Below are positions 16,937 to 27,500 of a stretch of 64,000 nucleotides of DNA, piece after piece. The position numbers and the translations under genes were made by a program. The notes under the pieces are model-generated. The model searched no databases and was not told the origin of the DNA. It worked only from the letters and a program-made list of their open reading frames with translations. The stretch is taken from assembly GCF_003182255.1 (NCBI RefSeq), contig NZ_QGTQ01000010.1, forward strand, positions 1-64,000. Direction: 5' to 3'. The stretch comes from Paenibacillus cellulosilyticus (GTDB lineage Bacteria; Bacillota; Bacilli; Paenibacillales; Paenibacillaceae). The first letter of the stretch is position 1, and every line of letters begins with the position of its first letter.

Positions 16937-19900
16937 TTGAGAAAAATCACTAATATCTTAATAATCTTTTCTTTATTATTTACATTAACTTATGAGCCTA
17001 TCCTAGCTGAAAATAATGTAACTTCCAATGATGGAACAGATCTAAATACAATAATGGAACCCGAAAATATAATCCTCGATCAAACTCCTCAAACTGCAAC
17101 TTTAAGTGAAGAGGAACAGGCCATTGCTACTTATATGGAGCAGATGAATAGCGTTCAACAAGCTAATCAGTCCCTCGCAGAACAAGAAGGTAAACTTACA
17201 ATATCTCAAATTATTGATGAATTCGGTGTAACAGAATCATCGATTCAAAATAAATTGGACACGGGGAAGACTCTGTCACAGATATACGTTGCTCTCGTAG
17301 ATGAAAACGAGAGTTTCAGTAAGGAACAATCCTCCTTAAGTCGTTTGAATCCTGTGATGGAGCTACAAACGATAGAAATTCCGGAATCTACGAATCCTGT
17401 AACCTCGGATTATGGTGACAATGTAGACCTAACGCTGGTTAATCTATTTTCACAGGTATCTATGGAATCGAGTGAGAGCATGATGCAGCAGACTACTAAA
17501 CAAGCAGCCGCAAGTGTGGTTCCAGAGCCTGAGATACGGCAAGTTACGCCTAAGATAAATGAGGCTCCGTATCAAACATCCCTACATGACGATACGATCT
17601 CATTTCTATCAGGCTCGTTATCAACCTCAGAAACAGATTTAACTCTTCCTGGTCGGAATGGATTGGGCTTTGCTCTAACTAGAACCTATAATTCAAGCGG
17701 ATCGCAGTTCTATGACACAGGTGCATCATATACTTATGCAAGTTACACGGTTAGCTATGCTACGCGAGTACAAACAGATACGGTAGGCTACAGCGTATCT
17801 TATACCTATGATAAATATTTACAAACGATTCTTTGCAGTACAGGTAACGTTCTTTCAACTACTGGTTCTGGTCAGAGCTATACGACATCAGCGACTTTTT
17901 CCACGTACAATGCTGCTATTTCGGCATCAGTTCCATCTATAGCCTCGGATACTGTCCATTCATGTGGTGAGATAGGAACAGATAAGAAATATATCTATAC
18001 TTATTCATTTCGAAGTAAATCGTCCCCTTCTGAGTACATCACAGATTCTTCTTCGGTGGGCTCATCAGGGACAGCAGGGCCTTATTACTACTATTCGGAC
18101 GCACAAGTAGTGCAGAGTACGATAAATAGTAATGCGAATACGCTTCTCTCCTCAATTAAGAACGGAAGCGATAATCAAGTTCAATATTATATTAGGACAT
18201 ACACGTCAAGTTCACCAAATGCTCAAATCAAACAAAGTGGTTCTAACTCAAGCAGAAATACAGTGTACACTCCTGATGACGAGAACCGTTACCCAATCGG
18301 TAAAGGCTGGAGTTGGAATATTCCATATGTTGCAACATATGGTGGAAAACAGTATGTTAATCTGGGGGAGTCTGGATCATATGAAATCAGTGGTACATAT
18401 CTGAAAGGATATCCGTGGAAAGACCTACAATTCGTAAGTAATACTTCTGTACAAGTCAATAACATACAATCACAGTATGCGCTCCAGCGTATCGACGGTA
18501 CAAAGATGTTTTTCGCTAGTGATGGAAAACTACTACAGATCTCGGATGCATATAACAATACAGTTACATTCAAATACGTATCCGTAAGTCCATATGGCCA
18601 AGTGTTAACGACTATAACCGATGCAATCGGGAATATGATTCAAATTAGTTATACGACCACTAAAGTAACACTAACCAGTGGACTGAAGACCGTTGTTTAT
18701 AACAAAATTTCACAGAACGGAAAAGAAATGTTGACTAGTGTTGTTAACCCCTTGGGCCAATCAACAAGCTATACCTATGATATCGCGAGTGCGAAATTTA
18801 ATAACCTGGGAACAACACCGATTACAGATAATCCTTATGCATTATTGAAGAGCATTTCGCATCCTACAGGTGCAAGAACTGTATTCCATTACGAAACAGA
18901 ACCTATCACACGATTCGTTGCTACCAATAAAGTAAATCAGGTCTATCGTTTACATGATCGAAGTGAAGAATTGACAGAGGGGGGTCAGAAGACCACTTAC
19001 AATGAAGCATTTGTAACTTATCCGCAAGATATGGGTGCAACATATACTACTACAGGTATGTCTATCTCTTCGAACCTGTTTACTACGGATACTATGACAA
19101 ATTACACATTCAGGAAAGTTTTCCCAAACGAAGACGTCGCACCACAATATTATCTTACTAATGTAGATGTAACCGGCGTTCAACAATCGAACTTGAGTCA
19201 TAAGACAATCTATACGTATGACGAGGTGAAAGGTAATCCAAATCCAATTAATACGGAGTCTTACACGGAAGAACAAACCTCAACTACAACGACGACTCAA
19301 ACACCACACCTGATCACATCTACTACCTATGACGATTATGGTAATTTACTAACATCTATCGATGAAAGAAAGAATAAAATAACCAATGTCTATAATTCTT
19401 CTACGCATCTCTTGGATAACTCAACCCTATCCTCGGCAACTAACGGGAGTACCAACCTATTTACATCACTTACACGTAATGGATTAGGTTCTGTTACAAA
19501 AGTAGAAGTTCGAGATAATCCCAATAGCAGCCTCTTGAGAAAGCAGGAGTATGGGTACGATATTTACGGAAATACCATAAGTATTATTAGGGAAAATGGC
19601 GAGAATGATCAAATTACCACAATAAATTATGATAACACGACCCATGCTTTCCCAATACAAATGTCATCAAATTATACCGATATGGATGGGACAATAACAT
19701 CCCGTGCGATTAGTGCAACTTACGATAACTTAACGGGTAATTTGTTGACTTACATCGACGCTAACCAAAATACAACAACATATACTTACGATGCATTAAA
19801 CCGTATTAAGACAGTTAAAAATCCAGATTTAACTCTTAAACAGTATACGTACGATGATATAAATAATGAGTTGACTACAACTGATGAGTTAGGCAAAAAA

Positions 19901-22555
19901 ACAAAGAGCAAGTGGAATGCACTTGGTTGGTTTATTGAACAGGATCAATATGAGGCAGGACAATACACAAAGAAAAGCATGACAAGCTATAATTTGAATG
20001 GCAGTATGCTCTGGGCAGAAGATGCGTTAGCAAATCGGGTAACGTATGCTTATGATGACTGGGGTAGGGTAATTAAAGTAACCCAGCCTAATCAAGGAAT
20101 AGTCAGTACAACATATAACGATATGGCTAGAGAAGTGGTATCCACAGATGCGGAAGGAAATCAATCCAAGACTAAAACAAACATCTATGGTCAAACAATA
20201 ACTACCGCGGAAAAACGTGGGGTATCTGGCAACTTTACTATAGTATCACAGCAAACCTACGATCAACAAGGAAGGCTGAAGACAGTAGGAGATGCACTAA
20301 ATTATAGCAATATAACATACTCTTATGACTCTCTTGGGCAACTATTAACAGTTACTCAAGCGTATGCTGAGGGAGCAAATTATTCTTATAAATATGACAT
20401 GCTAGGTAACCAGACGGTTGCTAAGGATCCAACTAGTACGACAACCATGGAATATGATGAACTGGGCCAATTGGTAAAACAAGTGGATCAGAATGGCATG
20501 ATCACGAAGTATGGTTATGACAAGAACGGAAATCTGACCAAGAAGATTGATCGTAACCAAAACACGCTATACTATCAATATAACTCACGTAATTGGTTAG
20601 TTAGCAAGAGCGTGGCCGGCGAGCCGGTTATCGGATATACGTACAATGCTGATGGAACTCGTGCAAATATGACTGAAGCCACAGATACAACGAGCTATTC
20701 TTACAACTCGGATACTGGTGAAGTTACTTCTATCACATATCCCGATGGAAAAATATTGAAAATGAATAGCTATGATGCAAATGGCAGACTGACACAGATG
20801 ATAGATCCAGCAAATAAAATAATTGATTACAGCTATTCACAGGATGGCTTATATCAGGTAAAAGTAAATAATCAATTAAAAGCATCTTATGATTACTACA
20901 AGAATGGATTGACAAAGACAACCATTCTTGGTAATGGTATCACTACTATCAGAACTTACGACGGCCTATACTTATCTGATGTTGTCGATAAGAAGACTAG
21001 TAACGGTCTCATACTAAATTCTTATCATTATCAAACAGACAATAGAGGTAATATCGATCAAACGATTATCAACCTTAATGCGAGCGGAAATGGTCAATCT
21101 GTGACTTCAGATTTCACCTATGATTCTCAAAACCGAATTACGACGGCCTCTCCCAATAATGAGGTGTATAATTATGACTCAAGAGGAAATCGGCAAACCT
21201 TAAAGTCTGATCAATTAGTCCTGCCCACCAGTGCGAGAAATTCTTATGATGCATGGAATAGATTGAAGAGTGTTACGACAACTGATGGACATCAAGTGAA
21301 GTATACTTATAATGGTGACGATCTGTTAGTAAGTCGAACGGAGAATGGTATCACTACCAGGTACTATTATCTCGGATCTGATATTATTGCTGAAGGAACT
21401 GTAGCAGCTGATGGTTCAGTAACAATAACTAGTAGCTTCATTCGTGGTAATGGCTTGATCTCAAAGATAGACACTTCGACCAACATGGAGGGGTATTACC
21501 TCTTTAATGGTCATGGTGATGTTATGGAAATGCGGGATACTACTGGACTTCTTATTAATGCCTACGATTATGATATCTGGGGCAATCCAGTAGCATCTAT
21601 CGAACAAGTATCGTATCCAGTCGGTACAATGACTAATCCATTCCGCTATTCAGGGGAATTCTGGGACGAGTCTGCGGACTTGCAGTATCTTCGGGCGCGC
21701 TGGTATGCTCCAAGCCTTGGACGGTTTATTAATGAGGATACGTATCAGGGCGATATTACGAATCCGCTTAGTCAGAACCTTTACACTTATGTGCATAATA
21801 ATCCGTTGATTTATTCAGACCCTTCAGGGCATTGGTGTACATCTTCAGACGGTAAATGGGCTCATTCGGGTGCATGTAGCGATCCTACTTCAATATATAG
21901 TGACGACATGTTACATGATGGTGGGCAGATGAGGTTTGATGGATATGAGCCAGCTGGGGCGATCTATCAGTATCCAATCGAACTAAGGTATGCAAGGTGG
22001 TACGCCGGTGATGCATCCGCATATGAAGGGGCATCTGAAAGTGACAAACAGCAATTAATAAGAATGGCTAAGAGTGATTGGACTTGGGGCGAGGCCTTTA
22101 CATGGTTTTCTGCAGGTGTATTGACAGGTTTCTCTCTAGCATTTCCAAGTGCAGGATTAGCATCATTAGAGGTTGCATCAACAGGAACGTTTACTTACAA
22201 TGCTGCAACAGTTTCTGGTGGGGCCTCAGTTTTCGTAACAATATTAAAGGGAGCTAAAACACCTGGGGCTGTACCAGCACTAAATAAGCTAGCTCAATCG
22301 GCACTAGAAAAAGGCAACACCTATATTACTGGCATAATAAGAAGTGATGGAACTATTGAAGCTCACCTGAATGTTGGTGGGTTAACGACTTCTCATAAAG
22401 CGTTGGGATTAGCTGCGGATGATGTTGGATTTAATATGTCTTATTACGATGGGCGATGGAATATCACTGGTTCTGGATTTGCAGGTGCGAACAATTGGCC
22501 TGCCCCGAGTCCAGCGCAGATTGATATGCTTAAAACACTCTTTGGGGTGAACTAA
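16937..22555 (+). CDS. Large secreted RHS/YD-repeat protein, candidate polymorphic toxin
   Basis: 1872 residues from a TTG start behind GGAGG (16924-16928). A signal peptide (ITNILIIFSLLFTLTYEPIL) directs export. Around residues 220-250 a DUF6531-like start of the RHS cage appears (SGSLSTSETDLTLPGRNGLG), followed by dozens of YD repeats such as TYTYDALNRIKTV and TTMEYDELGQLVKQVD. The RHS-associated core LQYLRARWYAPSLGRFINED ends with NPLIYSDPSGHW near residue 1628. About 240 residues of unique sequence follow, with a hydrophobic stretch near 1715 and a final ~80-residue region including GTIEAHLNVGGLTTSHKALG. In known RHS proteins this position holds a toxin that is released from the cage. I do not recognise this domain. 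A small gene follows without a gap and may encode immunity. Confidence 0.9.
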   Translation: MRKITNILIIFSLLFTLTYEPILAENNVTSNDGTDLNTIMEPENIILDQTPQTATLSEEEQAIATYMEQMNSVQQANQSLAEQEGKLTISQIIDEFGVTESSIQNKLDTGKTLSQIYVALVDENESFSKEQSSLSRLNPVMELQTIEIPESTNPVTSDYGDNVDLTLVNLFSQVSMESSESMMQQTTKQAAASVVPEPEIRQVTPKINEAPYQTSLHDDTISFLSGSLSTSETDLTLPGRNGLGFALTRTYNSSGSQFYDTGASYTYASYTVSYATRVQTDTVGYSVSYTYDKYLQTILCSTGNVLSTTGSGQSYTTSATFSTYNAAISASVPSIASDTVHSCGEIGTDKKYIYTYSFRSKSSPSEYITDSSSVGSSGTAGPYYYYSDAQVVQSTINSNANTLLSSIKNGSDNQVQYYIRTYTSSSPNAQIKQSGSNSSRNTVYTPDDENRYPIGKGWSWNIPYVATYGGKQYVNLGESGSYEISGTYLKGYPWKDLQFVSNTSVQVNNIQSQYALQRIDGTKMFFASDGKLLQISDAYNNTVTFKYVSVSPYGQVLTTITDAIGNMIQISYTTTKVTLTSGLKTVVYNKISQNGKEMLTSVVNPLGQSTSYTYDIASAKFNNLGTTPITDNPYALLKSISHPTGARTVFHYETEPITRFVATNKVNQVYRLHDRSEELTEGGQKTTYNEAFVTYPQDMGATYTTTGMSISSNLFTTDTMTNYTFRKVFPNEDVAPQYYLTNVDVTGVQQSNLSHKTIYTYDEVKGNPNPINTESYTEEQTSTTTTTQTPHLITSTTYDDYGNLLTSIDERKNKITNVYNSSTHLLDNSTLSSATNGSTNLFTSLTRNGLGSVTKVEVRDNPNSSLLRKQEYGYDIYGNTISIIRENGENDQITTINYDNTTHAFPIQMSSNYTDMDGTITSRAISATYDNLTGNLLTYIDANQNTTTYTYDALNRIKTVKNPDLTLKQYTYDDINNELTTTDELGKKTKSKWNALGWFIEQDQYEAGQYTKKSMTSYNLNGSMLWAEDALANRVTYAYDDWGRVIKVTQPNQGIVSTTYNDMAREVVSTDAEGNQSKTKTNIYGQTITTAEKRGVSGNFTIVSQQTYDQQGRLKTVGDALNYSNITYSYDSLGQLLTVTQAYAEGANYSYKYDMLGNQTVAKDPTSTTTMEYDELGQLVKQVDQNGMITKYGYDKNGNLTKKIDRNQNTLYYQYNSRNWLVSKSVAGEPVIGYTYNADGTRANMTEATDTTSYSYNSDTGEVTSITYPDGKILKMNSYDANGRLTQMIDPANKIIDYSYSQDGLYQVKVNNQLKASYDYYKNGLTKTTILGNGITTIRTYDGLYLSDVVDKKTSNGLILNSYHYQTDNRGNIDQTIINLNASGNGQSVTSDFTYDSQNRITTASPNNEVYNYDSRGNRQTLKSDQLVLPTSARNSYDAWNRLKSVTTTDGHQVKYTYNGDDLLVSRTENGITTRYYYLGSDIIAEGTVAADGSVTITSSFIRGNGLISKIDTSTNMEGYYLFNGHGDVMEMRDTTGLLINAYDYDIWGNPVASIEQVSYPVGTMTNPFRYSGEFWDESADLQYLRARWYAPSLGRFINEDTYQGDITNPLSQNLYTYVHNNPLIYSDPSGHWCTSSDGKWAHSGACSDPTSIYSDDMLHDGGQMRFDGYEPAGAIYQYPIELRYARWYAGDASAYEGASESDKQQLIRMAKSDWTWGEAFTWFSAGVLTGFSLAFPSAGLASLEVASTGTFTYNAATVSGGASVFVTILKGAKTPGAVPALNKLAQSALEKGNTYITGIIRSDGTIEAHLNVGGLTTSHKALGLAADDVGFNMSYYDGRWNITGSGFAGANNWPAPSPAQIDMLKTLFGVN

Positions 22556-22837
22556 TTGAAAAAATATATTATTAAGAAGTATGGTGTGTTTTGTCCAATA
22601 TGTTCGCATGAGTTGAATTGGTATGCTGGTATGTCAAGTAAAACCAATATGTTCAAATGCCTTTATTGTAAAAAATATTATTTGAAAGAAGAGGATAATG
22701 ATCTTACTGAAGCAGAAGATCGTGCAATCGGTATAAATAATATACTTCAGTACAATGACGAACATAATGAATATCAAGGCACTCCTTCCAGCACCTTTTT
22801 TGCTCCAAATTGGCTTAGAAAGTATCTAAAGAACTAG
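22556..22837 (+). CDS. Small zinc-ribbon-like protein, candidate immunity protein of the RHS toxin
   Basis: 93 residues starting with a TTG that directly abuts the TAA stop of the RHS gene; GGGGTG about 8 nt upstream can act as ribosome site, so the two are translationally coupled. Two cysteine pairs, CPIC near residue 13 and CLYC near residue 39, suggest a single zinc ribbon. The C-terminal half is acidic and polar (KEEDNDLTEAEDRAIGINN). No signal peptide or membrane helix is visible, so it should be cytosolic. Position, size and base composition match those of immunity genes behind polymorphic toxins, but no family was recognised. The alternative is an unrelated small DNA- or RNA-binding protein. 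Confidence 0.7.
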   Translation: MKKYIIKKYGVFCPICSHELNWYAGMSSKTNMFKCLYCKKYYLKEEDNDLTEAEDRAIGINNILQYNDEHNEYQGTPSSTFFAPNWLRKYLKN

Positions 22838-23389
22838 CTGGAAATTACATTTTAAAAATGGCTGATAGTAAAAGAAGATCTCAGTTTCAGCAACTGAATC
22901 ATAACCTCTCCTTGCCACTTGCGAGTGTAACTACTCCATGTGGCTTTTCTTACATTCGGCAGGTGTCAGATTGGTACGGACCCAATTCATGATTGAATGT
23001 CACTTTTAATTCTGAATTTCTCTATGATCATCGGATAACTCCACAGTTCTTTTAAGCGGAGTCTCACCGCTTCCTTCTGCTGGTGGGAGGTAACAGGGTG
23101 TTTTAACAATGTCTACTATAAGGGGTACAATTCGCTGATAAGATGCAGGCTTTTTTTGCAATTCATTTTCCGACAAAACATTTGTTCGCACACTGCCATC
23201 TGCCAGAAAGTTGGGCTACAATAGGAAGTAGAGTTGTTGATAGAATAGTTTAATTGGCTGAGCGGACAATTAGCAGCTTGGTTGTTAGGTTTAGAGATTG
23301 CTTCAAGCGCTCGACTACTACTTTCTACTTATCGAAAATAAATAGATTCACTACGAAACTCATCACTATTAATGGAGCGTGACGAACGA
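22838..23389. other. Intergenic region at right edge of AT-rich island
   Basis: About 550 bp with no convincing gene. On the minus strand near 22930-22990 a short open stretch reads MNWVRTNLTPAECKKSHME, which could be the tail of a degraded transposase, but it is too short to assign. A 61-codon minus-strand frame at 23006-23191 has no recognisable features. Base composition returns to the chromosomal norm at about 23390. Confidence 0.35.
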
Positions 23390-24568
23390 ATGAAGCTGTT
23401 TCATACGGCCGATTGGCATCTCGGCAAGCTCGTGCAAGGCGTTTATATGACGGACGACCAGCGTTGCGTGCTGGAGCAATTCGTCCAAGCGGTCGCAGAG
23501 GAAAAGCCCGATGCGATCATTATTGCAGGCGATCTATATGATCGCGCGATTCCGCCGACGGAAGCGGTAGAGCTGCTCGACGAGCTGCTTCGCAAGCTCG
23601 TTATCGAATGCGAGACGCCGGTGCTTGCGATATCGGGCAACCACGACAGCCCGGACCGACTCGATTTTGGCACACGGCTGATGGAGAGCCGCGGTCTGCA
23701 TCTAGCAGGACGTCTGCGCGCGGGTTTGAAGCCTGTTGTCCTCCATGACGAACATGGTCCTGTCCATGTGTATCTTGTGCCTTACGCTGATCCGGCGCAG
23801 GTGCGGATTACGCTGGACGACGAGACGATCCGCTCGCACGATGATGCGATGCGTGCGATAGTCGCTCGCATTGAGGCGGATGCTGATCCGAACGCGCGTC
23901 GGATTTTCGTCGGACATGCTTTCGTGACACCTGGAGGAGAGCCGCAGCCGAACACAAGCGAGTCAGAGCGTCCGCTTGCGATTGGTGGCGCGGAGCATGT
24001 GAGTGCGGGTCACTTCAAGAGCTTCCATTATACAGCGCTCGGACATCTGCATCAGGCGCATCATGTCGGCGATGAGCGCATTCGTTATGCAGGCTCGCCG
24101 CTCAAATATTCGATCTCGGAGGAGAATCACCGTAAGGGTTGGCTCGTCGTCGAGCTCGACGATGCGGGCAATGCATCCGTTGAGAAGCGGGAAATCAAGC
24201 CGCTGCGCGACATGCGCCGCGTGTCGGCCTCTATTGAAGAGATTGAGACCGAGCACAAGACCAGCGACGACTATGTGTTCGTGACGCTGCAGAACGACAA
24301 TCCGGTGCTGTTCCCGATGGAAAAGGTGCGTGCGGTGTATCCGAACGCCCTTCATGTCGAACGTCGTGTTCGTTCGCTGCAGATCGATGATTCGGTGGAC
24401 GGAGATAACGAGGAGAACCGTGCCGGAAGCCGGCGTGACGCCGATCCGGTCGATCTGTTCGCAAGCTTTTACCGAGAAGTGAAGGGCATGCCGCTGGAGG
24501 ATGAGAAGCGTAAGTTGTTCGCCGAGACATTCATGGACGTCATGAAGAAGGAAGGTGACGCCGTATGA
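23390..24568 (+). CDS. sbcD: Exonuclease SbcD (Mre11-type nuclease subunit)
   Basis: 392 residues from the ATG at 23390 (MKLFHTADWHLGK), the conserved beginning of the family; an ATG 18 bp upstream would add six atypical residues. Metallophosphoesterase motifs are visible in order: HTADWHLG, IIIAGDLYDR, SGNHDSPDRL, FVGHAFVTPGG and YTALGHLHQAH, supplying the two-manganese nuclease site. With SbcC it forms the complex that cuts hairpins and processes DNA double-strand ends. The C-terminal part FASFYREVKGMPL is the segment that contacts the SbcC coiled coil. Its stop overlaps the sbcC start by 4 bp (ATGA), so expression is coupled. Confidence 0.97.
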   Translation: MKLFHTADWHLGKLVQGVYMTDDQRCVLEQFVQAVAEEKPDAIIIAGDLYDRAIPPTEAVELLDELLRKLVIECETPVLAISGNHDSPDRLDFGTRLMESRGLHLAGRLRAGLKPVVLHDEHGPVHVYLVPYADPAQVRITLDDETIRSHDDAMRAIVARIEADADPNARRIFVGHAFVTPGGEPQPNTSESERPLAIGGAEHVSAGHFKSFHYTALGHLHQAHHVGDERIRYAGSPLKYSISEENHRKGWLVVELDDAGNASVEKREIKPLRDMRRVSASIEEIETEHKTSDDYVFVTLQNDNPVLFPMEKVRAVYPNALHVERRVRSLQIDDSVDGDNEENRAGSRRDADPVDLFASFYREVKGMPLEDEKRKLFAETFMDVMKKEGDAV

Positions 24569-27500
24569 GACCGATAAAGCTAACGCTGACCGCCTTCGGA
24601 CCGTATCGCGATGGCGAGACGATCGATTTCACTGAGCTTGGCAACCATCGTTTGTTCGTCATTTCGGGTAATACGGGCGCGGGTAAAACAACGATATTTG
24701 ACGCCATCTGCTTCGCACTGTATGGGGCGGCGAGCGGAGAGGATCGCGCGGAGACGCGCATGCTGCGAAGCCATTTTGCAGGGGATGATTCGTTTACGTC
24801 GGTTGAATTTGATTTTGCCGTTGGGAAGCGGTCGTATCGGGTGTTCCGCCAATTGCCGCACCGCAAGGCGGGCAACAAGAACGAAACGCCGGGTAAAGCG
24901 GAGCTGTACGAGACGACATCGGGCGAAGCGGTGCCTTGTGTCGACCGATTCATGATTACGGATGTAAACAACAAGCTGGAGTCGATCATCGGACTGACCA
25001 AAGATCAGTTCAACCAGATCGTGATGCTGCCGCAAGGCGAATTCCGCAAGCTGCTCACATCCGATACAGATAATAAGGAAGATATCTTGCGGCGCATCTT
25101 CCGCACGGACCTGTATCGCAAGCTGGAGGAGCGATTCCAGCAGCAGCATCGCGAGCTGAAGGACGAGGCGACGAAGGCGCGGACGCGCCTCGACGTCGTG
25201 ATCGGGCAAGCGGGCGATACGCTTCCGCAGCGCGCGGAGAGCGCGCTCGCCGATGTGCTCGCGCAGCAGTATCGCGGCGTTGCGCAGATGCTGGATGCGC
25301 TCGCGCAGGAGGCGGCGCACTACCGCGAAGCGGCCGGCGCTGCCGAAGGGCGCAAGGCGGCCGCCAGCGAGCGGCTCGCCGCCGAGGAGGCGCAGCTGCG
25401 CGAGGCGCTCGCGCGCAATGGCCGCTTCGCGGAGCTCGCGGCGCGGAAGGCGCGCGCGGCCGAGCTTGCGCAGCAGCGGCCTGCGGCGGAGGCGCGCGAG
25501 CAGCAGCTGGCGCTCGCCGAGCGTGCGGCGCGACTTGAGCCGCACGAGGAGCGCGCGGCCCGCGCGGCAGCCGACGCGGCCGCGAAGCGCGAGCGGCTCG
25601 CCGCGGCGTTAGCTGCGGCGGAAGCGGCCGCTGCTTCGCTCGCGGACGCGGAGCAGCGCCAGCGCGCGGAGGCAGCGCGCGAGCCGGAGCGGCGCGCGGC
25701 TGAGCGCGAAGCGGAGCGGCTGGCGGCGTTGGCGCCGCTCGTGCAGACGCTCGCCGAGCGGCGCGGCGAGGTCGAGCGTCTGCTCGGCGCGGAGCGCACG
25801 CTTGCGGCGAAGCAGCAGGAAGCGGACCGCGCGCTCGCGCAGCTGCGCGAGACGAAGCAGGCGACGGCTGCGCGCATCGCGGAAGCGGAGGCAGCAACGG
25901 CTAAGCTGCCGGAGCTGCAGGAGCAGCTTCAGCGGCTGCGGGACAAGCTTAGACTGCTTATGGAGCTGACGGAAGCGTCGAAGCGCTTCAATGAATTCAC
26001 TCGCTTGGAAGCCGAACATAAGCAGGTCGTTCAGAAGCTTCGTAGTGAGCATGATCGTTTGGAATCCGCATGGCTGGAAGGACAAGCTAGCCTGCTTGCT
26101 GTCCATCTTCATGACGGTAAGCCGTGTCCGGTCTGCGGCAGCGCGGACCATCCGGCGAAGGCACAGCCATCCGCGGAGCTGCCATCGCGTGAGGCGCTGC
26201 AGCAATTGAAGCAGCAGCTGCAGAAGGCGGAGCACGAGCTCAGCACAGCATCAGCACAAGCTGCATCGGCACAGGAAGGCCGAGATCGTCGAAGCGGCGA
26301 CATTGCGGAGTATGGTATTCTGCTTAACGCCGATCTTGCAGAGCAGCAGGCTGCGACGACGAAGGAAGGCTCACGTTTGCGAGAGGAGACAGATCGGCTG
26401 AAGCAAATCTACTCCGAACTAGCCGCGCTCCGTGAGCAATCCGCGGAAGCGGATCGTCAGCTCGACGCGCGTTTGCGTGAGAAGGACGAGCTGGCTGCCC
26501 GATTACAAGCGGTCACGGCTGACCGCAGCGCGAAGCAGTCCCGCCTCGAAACCGAGCTGGAAGCGATCGAAGAGCAGCTGCGCACACCGGAGCAGTTGAA
26601 CGCCAAACTCACAGCAATTCGTCAAGCAGCAGACAAGCTGGGCGCCGCGTGGAAGTTGGCCGAGGAAGCACTGCAAGCTGCGACAACGAAGTGTGCGGAA
26701 CAGCGTGCGGCGGCGGAGCAGCTCGCCCATACGGTGACGGAAGCTGAAGCGGAGCAGTCAGAAGCGGCAGCAAGATTCCGATCCGAGCTTGCGAAGGACG
26801 GATTCTCAGACGTAGACAGCTACCGTGCAGTCAAGCTGCCCGAATCGACTCGAGCATCACTAAAGGCCGAAGCGCAGGCCTATCGGACTGCCGTGGCAGC
26901 GGCAGCCGAAGGCATCGCCCAGCTGGAGCAGGAGCTTGCCGATCTATCGCCGATGGATATAGCACCACTTGAACAATCGCTCGTCACACTTAGAAGCGAG
27001 CTGGAACAATCGCTATCCCATCTTCAGACAGCCGTCCAATATGCGAACGAAGCAGATCGTCTACGCGCGGCGGTAGCAGAAGCGGGTGGACGATGCACAG
27101 AGCTCGAACGACGGCTGGAGCAAGTGGCAGACCTGTACAGCATGATGAAGGGCGACAACGCGCTAAAAATTTCATTCGAACGCTATATTCTCATCGAATA
27201 TCTCGATCAGATTCTTCATGCGGCAAACGTGCGGCTGCGGGGTCTGTCCGATGGACAATTCGTGCTGCAGCGCAGCGACCGGTTGGAGGCGCGAGGCAAG
27301 CAAAGCGGCCTGGGGCTTGATGTTTATGATGCCTACACCGGGCAGAACCGCGACGTCAAATCGCTGTCCGGCGGCGAGAAGTTCAACGCATCACTCGCAT
27401 TGGCGCTTGGCATGACCGATGTCATTCAATCTCACCAAGGCGGCATTTCGATCGAAATGATGTTCATCGACGAGGGCTTTGGTTCTCTTGACGAAGAGTC

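Noticed and set aside
22930-22990. Minus-strand fragment resembling a transposase tail
   Set aside because: The fragment is only about 19 codons between stops, without inverted repeats nearby; not enough to call a mobile element.
25055-25897. Long minus-strand open frame, Arg/Ala/Pro-rich
   Set aside because: It is a shadow of the GC-rich coiled-coil arm of sbcC, with low-complexity composition, no ribosome site, and full antisense overlap with a certain gene.
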